From assembly GCF_016820535.1 (NCBI RefSeq), contig NZ_JADHDY010000010.1, forward strand, positions 1 to 64,000: a stretch of 64,000 nt of DNA, read 5' to 3'. Below are positions 27,311 to 34,041 of this stretch, piece by piece (the stretch's first letter is position 1; each line of letters opens with the position of its first letter). This DNA is from Sporosarcina beigongshangi. GTDB taxonomy: Bacteria > Actinomycetota > Actinomycetes > Actinomycetales > Micrococcaceae. Under the pieces are notes generated by a model. It was given only the letters and a program-made list of their open reading frames with translations. It was not told the DNA's origin and searched no databases. A program made the translations under genes and the position numbers.

Positions 27311-28684
27311 GTGGACCGGCGGATATTCGGCATTGAAACAGAATTTGGCGTCACCTACTCGGCACCCGGACATCGCCCGCTGTCACCCGAGGAAGTGGCC
27401 CGGTACCTGTTCCGGAAGGTCGTGAGCTGGGGCCGGTCCTCCAATGTGTTCCTGCCCAACGGCTCGCGGCTGTACCTGGACGTCGGGTCCCACCCCGAGT
27501 ACGCCACCGCGGAATGTGACGGGATCGCCCAGCTGGTCGCCCATGACCGGGCGGGGGAGCGGATCCTGCATGACCTCGTGCAGGAGGCGCAGACGCGCCT
27601 GGAACACGAGGGCTACGCCGGCCAGGTGTTCCTGTTCAAGAACAACGTCGATTCGGCCGGCAACTCCTACGGCAGTCACGAAAACTACCTCATCACCCGC
27701 AAGGGCGAGTTCAACCGGCTGGCCGACATCCTGATCCCGTTCCTGGTCACCCGCCAGCTGCTGTGCGGCGCCGGCAAGGTGCTGCCCGCCCAGCAGGGCG
27801 GCAAGTATGCATTCTCCCAGCGTGCCGACCACATCTGGGAGGGGGTCTCCTCGGCAACCACCCGCTCGCGTCCCATCATCAACACCCGCGACGAACCCCA
27901 CGCCGACGCCGAACTGTACCGGCGCCTGCACGTCATTGTGGGCGACTCCAACATGTCCGAAACCACCACGATGCTCAAGGTCGGCACGGTGGACCTGATC
28001 CTGCGCATGGTGGAAGCCGGGACCATCATGGGCGACATGCGCCTGGAGAACCCGATTCGCAGCATCCGTGAGATCTCCCACGACATCACCGGAGCGCATC
28101 CGCTGAAAATGGCGGACGGACGCACGCTCACCGCCGTCGAGGTCCAGCGCCACTACCTGGCCAAGGTTGCAGCATTTGTGCAGGCCAACGGCGCCCACAA
28201 TGACCTGGTCCCGCGCATCATGGACCTGTGGGAGCGCACCCTGGACGCCGTGGAGTCGGGGAACCATTCAACCATCGACACCGAGATCGACTGGGCGATC
28301 AAGGCGAAGCTGATTGGCGCCTATGCGGACCGGCACGGTTTGGAATGGGGTTCGCCCCAGGTGGCGCAGCTTGACCTGCGCTACCATGACATCTCCCCGG
28401 AACGCGGCCTGTTCAACATGCTGGAACGCCGCGGCGGGGCTGCCCGATTGGTTGCAGACGCCGACATCGCGGCCGCCGTCGACGACGCCCCGGCCACCAC
28501 ACGGGCCAGTCTGCGCGGCCGCTTCGTCACGGCGGCCCGGGACTCCGGCCGCGACTACACGGTTGACTGGGTCCACCTCAAGCTCAACGACCGTTCGCAC
28601 CAGACCATCCTCTGCAAGGACCCCTTCAAGAACGACGACGAACGCGTGGACCAGCTGATCGCGTCCCTCAGCGCTGACTACTGA
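27311..28684 (+). CDS. pafA: Pup ligase PafA
   Basis: ATP-dependent ligase that phosphorylates the C-terminal Glu of Pup and forms an isopeptide bond with target lysines. The 457-residue protein opens with [14 protein letters not shown] (metal-binding Glu cluster) and has [19 protein letters not shown] with catalytic Asp57, SYGSHENYL and [15 protein letters not shown] as in Dop, but without the Dop loop. The start is a GTG with AAGGAG 9 bases upstream. It closes the core pup-prcB-prcA-pafA run and is a paralogue of dop 4.3 kb upstream. Confidence 0.97.
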   Translation: MDRRIFGIETEFGVTYSAPGHRPLSPEEVARYLFRKVVSWGRSSNVFLPNGSRLYLDVGSHPEYATAECDGIAQLVAHDRAGERILHDLVQEAQTRLEHEGYAGQVFLFKNNVDSAGNSYGSHENYLITRKGEFNRLADILIPFLVTRQLLCGAGKVLPAQQGGKYAFSQRADHIWEGVSSATTRSRPIINTRDEPHADAELYRRLHVIVGDSNMSETTTMLKVGTVDLILRMVEAGTIMGDMRLENPIRSIREISHDITGAHPLKMADGRTLTAVEVQRHYLAKVAAFVQANGAHNDLVPRIMDLWERTLDAVESGNHSTIDTEIDWAIKAKLIGAYADRHGLEWGSPQVAQLDLRYHDISPERGLFNMLERRGGAARLVADADIAAAVDDAPATTRASLRGRFVTAARDSGRDYTVDWVHLKLNDRSHQTILCKDPFKNDDERVDQLIASLSADY

Positions 28685-28790
28685 GGTACGCCGGTACGGG
28701 CGGCGGTCCCCGGGCAACACCAGTCGGAAACTCACAGGGGTTGCCCAGCTTCACATAGCCGGTGGACAAGGGAACATCCAGCTTGGGCCG

Positions 28791-28860
28791 CTAAGCTGAA
28801 CTCTGGCTTGCTCCAGAGCCGCATGTTTCCCAAAACTGTCCCGCCATCGAAAGTGTTTCT
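28791..28860 (+). promoter_or_regulatory. Promoter and hairpin leader before the FKBP lipoprotein
   Basis: TAAGCT at 28791-28796 would start RNA near 28803. The ~58-base leader opens with an inverted repeat (CTCTGG/CCAGAG, 28801-28818). The GTG start at 28861 is preceded by GAAAG. Confidence 0.4.
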
Positions 28861-29805
28861 GTGCGCCGAATTCTTGCACTCATCCTGCCTCTCATGCTGC
28901 TGCTGACCGCCTGCGGCCAGTCGGCATCCACCGATCCCACTCCCAGCGCATCGGTGAGCGTCCCGCCGTCGAACGCAGAAGTGTTTACCTCCGTCAAGGT
29001 GGTGGACCAGGGCAAGGGCAAGGCGCCCACCGTCACGTTCAAGACGCCCCTGGCCATCACGGCCGAGTCGATGGGCGTGGTCTCCGAAGGCAAGGGAGCG
29101 GCCGTCAAGGCCGGCCAGGCCGTGACGCTCCAGGCCATCGGCTTCAACGCCGAGGACGGCAAGACCAACGGCGACAGCTTCTCCGACCCCGCCGGGCAGC
29201 GCATTGTCATGGATGACACCTTCAAGGCCAGCAACCCGCTGGTCTACAGCACATTCGTCGGCGCCAAGGTCGGCTCCTGGGTGGCCTACGCCTACCCGGC
29301 CGCCGCAGCCGGCGCCACCGCCAGCACGGAACCGGCCGTCATGACCGTGTTCCTGATCGAATCAGCCACTGACGTGGCCACACCCCTCAGCAAGCCCGAA
29401 GGCGAGACCGTTGCCCCGGTGGCAGGCCTGCCCACCGTGAAAGAAGACGCCAAGGGCGTCCCCGCCATCACCATCGGCGACGCCAAGGCCCCCACGGAAC
29501 TCGTGGCCCAGGACCTTATTAAGGGAACCGGCGCCGTGCTCAAGGAGAGCGACACCATCGTGGCCAACTACGTGGGCGTGAACTTTGTGGGCGGGGACAT
29601 CTTCGACTCCAGCTTCGAGGCCGGCAAGGTTGCCACCTTCCCCCTGACGGGCGTCATCCAGGGCTGGACCAAGGGCCTGACCGGCAAGACCGTGGGCTCC
29701 CGCGTGCTGCTGGTCATCCCCTCAGCCATGGCCTACGGCGAAACGGGCCAGGGCAAGGCCAAGGGCGACCTCGTGTTTGTTGTTGATATCCTTGGTGTCC
29801 AGTAA
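28861..29805 (+). CDS. FKBP-type peptidyl-prolyl isomerase lipoprotein
   Basis: Extracytoplasmic prolyl isomerase, 314 residues. The signal peptide ends in the lipobox LTAC (Cys18). Residues ~50-160 look like a degenerate FKBP-like domain, and residues ~220-314 are a clear FKBP domain: VANYVGVNF, FDSSFE, VIQGWTKGLTGKTVGSRVLLVIPSAMAYG and FVVDILGV. It probably helps fold exported proteins at the membrane. A second, cytosolic FKBP gene follows 33 bases on, giving a tandem pair between pafA and pafBC. Confidence 0.88.
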   Translation: MRRILALILPLMLLLTACGQSASTDPTPSASVSVPPSNAEVFTSVKVVDQGKGKAPTVTFKTPLAITAESMGVVSEGKGAAVKAGQAVTLQAIGFNAEDGKTNGDSFSDPAGQRIVMDDTFKASNPLVYSTFVGAKVGSWVAYAYPAAAAGATASTEPAVMTVFLIESATDVATPLSKPEGETVAPVAGLPTVKEDAKGVPAITIGDAKAPTELVAQDLIKGTGAVLKESDTIVANYVGVNFVGGDIFDSSFEAGKVATFPLTGVIQGWTKGLTGKTVGSRVLLVIPSAMAYGETGQGKAKGDLVFVVDILGVQ

Positions 29806-29838
29806 CCCCGTTTCAACCCCCAACCTGCAAGGAGCATC

Positions 29839-30234
29839 ATGTCTTTTGGAGCCCGCAACTTTGACCGCACCAAGCCTGAAATCGACTTCCCGGACCACGG
29901 AGTCCCCACCGAACTGGTGATTGAAGACCTGATCGAGGGCACTGGCACAGAAGTGGTCCGCGGCAGCACCGTCTCCACGCACTACGTCGGCGTCGCGTTT
30001 TCCACCGGCGAAGAATTTGATTCCTCCTGGGGCCGCGGCACGCCGCTGGACTTCAAGGCCGGCATCGGCCAGGTCATCCAGGGCTGGGACCAGGGCCTGC
30101 TGGGCATGAAGGTCGGCGGACGCCGCCGCCTGGAGATCCCCTCGGAGCTGGCCTACGGCGCACGCGGCGCCGGTGGAGCCATCGGCCCGAACGAAGCGTT
30201 GATCTTCGTGGTGGACCTGGTGGCAGTGCGCTAG
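29839..30234 (+). CDS. FKBP-type peptidyl-prolyl cis-trans isomerase
   Basis: Minimal cytosolic FKBP of 131 residues without a signal peptide. The core shows VSTHYVGVAFSTGEEFDSSW, GQVIQGWDQGLLGMKVGGRRRLEIPSELAYG and LIFVVDLVAV, covering the usual active-site aromatics. The ATG follows AAGGAGC. It shares a transcript with the upstream FKBP lipoprotein and is closed by a nested terminator. Confidence 0.93.
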   Translation: MSFGARNFDRTKPEIDFPDHGVPTELVIEDLIEGTGTEVVRGSTVSTHYVGVAFSTGEEFDSSWGRGTPLDFKAGIGQVIQGWDQGLLGMKVGGRRRLEIPSELAYGARGAGGAIGPNEALIFVVDLVAVR

Positions 30235-30250
30235 CAAGCCCCAGCCAACC

Positions 30251-30320
30251 GGCCCGCACCAGGCGGTGAAAAACACGGAAAACCCGTGTTTTTTGCCTTC
30301 TGGTGCGGGCCTGTTGTTTT
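30251..30320 (+). terminator. Nested double-hairpin terminator
   Basis: Outer perfect 12-bp stem (30251-30262 with 30300-30311) encloses an inner hairpin (ACACGG/CCGTGT) that carries its own run of six T. A second T-rich stretch (TGTTGTTTT) follows the outer stem. Confidence 0.85.
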
Positions 30321-30364
30321 AACGGGCACGGCGGCGTCGGCCGCGCAAAAATCGCCCCGCCTAG

Positions 30365-30376
30365 TACTGTGGCCAT
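30365..30376 (+). promoter_or_regulatory. Leaderless -10 box (TACTGT) of pafBC
   Basis: TACTGT at 30365-30370, then 6 bases and the GTG start. It lies just beyond the nested terminator, so pafBC is a separate transcription unit. Confidence 0.55.
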
Positions 30377-32440
30377 GTGCCCACAAAAATTGATGCCACC
30401 GAACGCCTGCTCAACCTCGTGATCGCCCTGCTGGGCACCCGCCGCGGTTACAGCAAGAAGCAGCTGCGCGAAAAGGTCAACGGCTACGCCCCAGAAGCCG
30501 CCACTGCCGCGGCCGAGGCCACGCTGTCACAGTCCTTCGAGCGCATGTTTGAACGCGACAAGAACACGCTCATGGAACTGGGCATCCCCATCTCCCAGAC
30601 GGAGCCCGACGAGGGCGACATCCACGAGCAGGTGCTCTACCGGATCAAGCCGGAGGACTACCAGGTCCCGCAGATCCGGTTGGACGAGGACGCCATGTCA
30701 CTGCTCTCCATTGCCGCGAACCTCTGGGCTGAGGCCACGCTGGGCGGCGCCGCACAGTCCGCCCTGCGCAAGATCGCCACCCGCGCCGGCACAGGCTGGT
30801 ACGACGACGACACCACCTCGCGCTCCCGCATCCGCACCGCCGAACCCGGCTTCGAGCCGCTGTGGTCGGCCCTGCGCGGCCACCACCCCGTCACGTTCGG
30901 CTACCGCCGTGCCGGGGAGAGTGCCAGCACACAGCGCACCGTCCAGCCGTGGGGGCTGGGCAGCAAGTACGGCCAGTGGTACCTCGCGGCCTTCGACCTG
31001 GACCGCGGCGCCGAGCGCAATTTCCGGCTCTCCCGCATCACCTCCGACGTCCACATCCTGCCCGAGAATTTCATTCGGCCGGAAGGTTTCGCCATTGCGC
31101 CCGTGCTCGCCACGCTCGGCACCGGCAACGAACTCACGGCCCGCATCGCCGTCCCCTCAAACACCACGCATTGGCTGCGCAGCCGGCCGGGTGCCACCGT
31201 CGTGGCGGACCCAAACTGGCACCGGGACGGCTGGGACATCATCGAAACGGGCTACCGCGAGCAGGAGCTGATGGCCGACGACGTTGCCGCCATGGGTGCC
31301 GGGGCGCACGTATTGTCCCCTCCCGCACTCCGGGACGCCGTGACCGAGAGGCTGCAGCGCGCGGCGGAGGCCGCCGTGGCGCCGCTTCCCGGCACTCCGT
31401 GGCGCAAGCGGCTCGCCGACCCGTTGGCCAGGAAAAAAGACACCCGCGACCGACTCATCCGCCTGCTGTCGATGGTGCCCTACCTCGTGGCGAACCCCGG
31501 CGTGGCCGAGTCGGAGGTGCTGGCGGAGTTTGGGATCACGGCGGCGGAGTGGTCCAAGGACATGGACACGCTGAACGTCACGGGCCTGCCCGGCTACTTC
31601 CACGGCGACCTCATGGACGTGACCACGGAGGCCGGGCAGGTGTTCATCCGCGACGCCGAAACCCTGGCCAGCCCGCTGCGCCTGACACAGGAAGAGGCGT
31701 GCTCGGTGCTGATCGGCCTGCGGGCCCTCTCCGCGGTGCCCGGCACCGCGGCCGCGGCCGCACTGGCCTCCGCCATCGATTCGGTGGCGGCCGTGGCGGG
31801 GCAGGACGCCTGGCTGGCTGACGCCGTCGGCCTTGAAATCATGAACGGCACCGACACTGCCACCGTCACTGCGCTGCAGGCCGCCATCACCGGCACCCGC
31901 GCCATGGACATCACCTACCTGGTGCGCAGCCGCGACGAGCTCAGCCGGCGCACCATCGAACCTTTCCGGCTGTTCTCCGTGGATGCTGCCTGGTACGTGC
32001 GAGCCTGGTGCCGGGAATCGGCGGCGCTGCGCAGTTTCCGGGTTGACCTGATCAAGTCCATGCATGACGCCGGGGAGCGGCTCAGCCCTCCGGCCAACCT
32101 TCCGGCGGGGGAGGCGGGCGGCCTGTACCAGCCGAACCCGGACGATGTGGCCGTGGAACTGGTGGCTGACACGCTGACTGCCCGCCGCCTGGGCCCCGCC
32201 TACGGTGCCGCGCTGTTCGACCTGGGAGAGGGACGTGTGGGGCTGCGGCTGCTGGTGGGCAGCACCGCCATCCTGCCGGCGCTCATGGCGCGGCTGGGCG
32301 GGCACGCGGCCGTGGCGTCGCCGGCGGCTGCGCGGGAGGAGTCGGCCGCCTGGCTTGCCGGGGCTGCTGAGGACCTGGGCCGTGGCGGGAGTCACGCTTA
32401 TGGCTTAACTGCCGGGGAACTTCCCAGCGTGGACGGATAG
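30377..32440 (+). CDS. pafBC: Fused PafBC WYL-domain transcriptional activator
   Basis: DNA-damage response activator. The 687-residue chain is a natural fusion of PafB and PafC, which are separate in mycobacteria: winged-helix domain (about 5-80), WYL domain (about 140-240, with QPWGLGSKYGQWYLAAFDLD and the NFRLSRI arginine segment), WCX-like stretch, second HTH (about 355-430, TRDRLIRLLSMVPYL) and second WYL (about 490-590, YLVRSRDELSRRTIEPF, AAWYVRAWCRES). The fusion is known from Arthrobacter. Despite its name it acts in LexA-independent damage control rather than in ligation. The GTG start is probably leaderless. Confidence 0.95.
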   Translation: MPTKIDATERLLNLVIALLGTRRGYSKKQLREKVNGYAPEAATAAAEATLSQSFERMFERDKNTLMELGIPISQTEPDEGDIHEQVLYRIKPEDYQVPQIRLDEDAMSLLSIAANLWAEATLGGAAQSALRKIATRAGTGWYDDDTTSRSRIRTAEPGFEPLWSALRGHHPVTFGYRRAGESASTQRTVQPWGLGSKYGQWYLAAFDLDRGAERNFRLSRITSDVHILPENFIRPEGFAIAPVLATLGTGNELTARIAVPSNTTHWLRSRPGATVVADPNWHRDGWDIIETGYREQELMADDVAAMGAGAHVLSPPALRDAVTERLQRAAEAAVAPLPGTPWRKRLADPLARKKDTRDRLIRLLSMVPYLVANPGVAESEVLAEFGITAAEWSKDMDTLNVTGLPGYFHGDLMDVTTEAGQVFIRDAETLASPLRLTQEEACSVLIGLRALSAVPGTAAAAALASAIDSVAAVAGQDAWLADAVGLEIMNGTDTATVTALQAAITGTRAMDITYLVRSRDELSRRTIEPFRLFSVDAAWYVRAWCRESAALRSFRVDLIKSMHDAGERLSPPANLPAGEAGGLYQPNPDDVAVELVADTLTARRLGPAYGAALFDLGEGRVGLRLLVGSTAILPALMARLGGHAAVASPAAAREESAAWLAGAAEDLGRGGSHAYGLTAGELPSVDG

Positions 32441-32449
32441 ACTCGATTC
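32438..32449 (+). promoter_or_regulatory. Leaderless -10 box (TAGACT) of the small membrane protein gene
   Basis: TAGACT at 32438-32443, overlapping the pafBC stop codon, then 6 bases and the ATG at 32450. Confidence 0.55.
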
Positions 32450-32821
32450 ATGCCTTGGTGGTCATGGATTCTGATGTGGGTTGCGCTCTCAGCGCTGTCC
32501 CTTTTGTTCTTGGTTTTCTGCGGCTTCAAGCTGTGGCGGCAGGTGGTGGCGCTGGTGCGCACCTTTAACGAGGTCACGGCCGAACGCGGTGCCTTCTGGG
32601 ACAAGAGCTTGAAAAAGGCGGCTGTGGAGCACGTCACAGAACCGCGAACAACTGTTCCGGGCAGTGCGGTTTTTGCAACGCCTGAAAAAATGAAGGATGA
32701 TTACCTAGCTGCCAAGGAAGAACGGCGATTCGTCCGTCTTCAGAGGCGCGTCGCCCGCAGGAAAGAACGCGGACAGCTCCAATCCTTGCGCGACATCGAA
32801 GCAATACAGGACGTAGGATGA
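32450..32821 (+). CDS. Single-span membrane protein upstream of tatA
   Basis: A 123-residue protein with one N-terminal transmembrane helix (about 5-27, WSWILMWVALSALSLLFLVF) followed by a charged, probably helical cytosolic part rich in Arg, Lys and Glu (85-115). The topology superficially recalls TatB-like proteins, but the family hinge glycine and amphipathic helix pattern are not convincing. It lies between pafBC and tatA and is likely co-transcribed with tatA and tatC. Function unknown. Confidence 0.75.
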   Translation: MPWWSWILMWVALSALSLLFLVFCGFKLWRQVVALVRTFNEVTAERGAFWDKSLKKAAVEHVTEPRTTVPGSAVFATPEKMKDDYLAAKEERRFVRLQRRVARRKERGQLQSLRDIEAIQDVG

Positions 32822-32842
32822 ACCAAAAGGAAAGGCGTTACC

Positions 32843-33145
32843 GTGGGAAGACTTTTTGAGAGCCCCTGGGCTATCACCATCATCATCATCGTTGTTCTGC
32901 TGCTCTTTGCAGCCCCGAAGCTGCCGGGCATGGCCCGCAGCCTTGGCCAGTCCATGCGGATCATCAAGTCCGAGGTCAAGGAAATGAAGAACGACGGCAA
33001 GGAAGACACCGCTTCGGCAGCCCCGAAGGCTTCACCGGAACCGGCCGCCTCGGACGTGCCCTTCGAAGGCAAGATCGTCAATGACCCGACGCAGGGCAAG
33101 GCCACGGGCGAAGGTACCGGAACCGGTACCGGCGCTCAGTCATAG
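32843..33145 (+). CDS. tatA: Sec-independent translocase subunit TatA
   Basis: Pore-forming subunit of the twin-arginine export system, 100 residues. One N-terminal membrane helix (about 8-22, [15 protein letters not shown]) is followed by the hinge and amphipathic helix [24 protein letters not shown], then a disordered Ala/Pro/Gly tail. The GTG start has AAAGGAAAGG upstream. tatC follows 17 bases after the stop. Confidence 0.94.
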   Translation: MGRLFESPWAITIIIIVVLLLFAAPKLPGMARSLGQSMRIIKSEVKEMKNDGKEDTASAAPKASPEPAASDVPFEGKIVNDPTQGKATGEGTGTGTGAQS

Positions 33146-33162
33146 AAGCTGTCGCAGCACCA

Positions 33163-34005
33163 GTGAGCGAAACAAAGGGCCGCAAGGCCAACCCCGAAGG
33201 ACGGATGCCGCTCAAGGAGCACCTTGTAGAGGCACGCAACCGCCTCTTCAAGAGCGCCCTGGCCATGATTCCGGGTGTTGTCATTGGCTGGATCCTCTAT
33301 GATCCGCTCCTTGTTGCCCTGACCCAGCCGTTGCGTGACATAAGCCATGATCGCAATATTGTCGCCACTCTGAATTTCCAGGGTGTCACCACGTCCTTTG
33401 ACTTGAAAATCCAGATTTCGCTGATTCTCGGACTGATCATTGCCTCACCGGTATGGATCTACCAGCTGTGGGCGTTCATCACTCCGGGGCTCACCAAGAA
33501 GGAGCGGCGGTACACGCTGTCCTACATGTTCGCGTCGGTGCCCTTGTTCCTGGCGGGCATCTATGCAGGCTGGATGATCTGGCCAAATATCGTCAAGGCG
33601 CTGACGTCATTCACGCCGGCGGACAGCGAAAGCGCCAACATCATCACGGCGTTGGAGTATTTGCAGTTCGCCATGCAGTTGATGCTGTTCATGGGTGCAG
33701 CCTTCCTGGTGCCGGTGCTGCTGTTTGCCTTGAACGCCATCGGCCTGGTGCGGGGAAAGACATACCTGAAGGCATGGCGTTTCACCATCCTGGGCGTCAC
33801 CATCGTCTCCGCGATGGCGGCCCCGGGCTCCGACGTCATGAGCATGTTCTTCCTCGCCGCTCCGCTGCTGATTCTTTACTTCGGCGCCATCGGCCTGTGC
33901 ATCCTCAATGACAAGCGCCGCGACCGCCGCGATGCAAAGAAAACCGAGGAGTCAGAGGCCAACGCCGACGTGGCGACACCCTCAACGGACCTGGAGAAGC
34001 TATAG
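33163..34005 (+). CDS. tatC: Sec-independent translocase subunit TatC
   Basis: Twin-arginine signal receptor, 280 residues with six membrane helices. The cytosolic N-terminal motif is RMPLKEHLVEARNRL with the conserved Glu for signal-peptide contact. SPVWIYQLWAFITPGLTKKERRY is the family's second loop, and PVLLFALNAIGLV lies in a later helix. The charged C-terminal tail is Lys/Asp/Glu-rich. The GTG start is assigned from tatA spacing and the family N terminus. tatB is not in this window. Confidence 0.95.
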   Translation: MSETKGRKANPEGRMPLKEHLVEARNRLFKSALAMIPGVVIGWILYDPLLVALTQPLRDISHDRNIVATLNFQGVTTSFDLKIQISLILGLIIASPVWIYQLWAFITPGLTKKERRYTLSYMFASVPLFLAGIYAGWMIWPNIVKALTSFTPADSESANIITALEYLQFAMQLMLFMGAAFLVPVLLFALNAIGLVRGKTYLKAWRFTILGVTIVSAMAAPGSDVMSMFFLAAPLLILYFGAIGLCILNDKRRDRRDAKKTEESEANADVATPSTDLEKL

Positions 34006-34029
34006 GCCGGAACGGTGCGTCCACTGACG

Positions 34030-34041
34030 TAGGCTGGAAGC
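34030..34041 (+). promoter_or_regulatory. Leaderless -10 box (TAGGCT) of the Ski2-like helicase gene
   Basis: TAGGCT at 34030-34035, then 6 bases and the ATG at 34042; no ribosome binding site is present. Confidence 0.6.
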
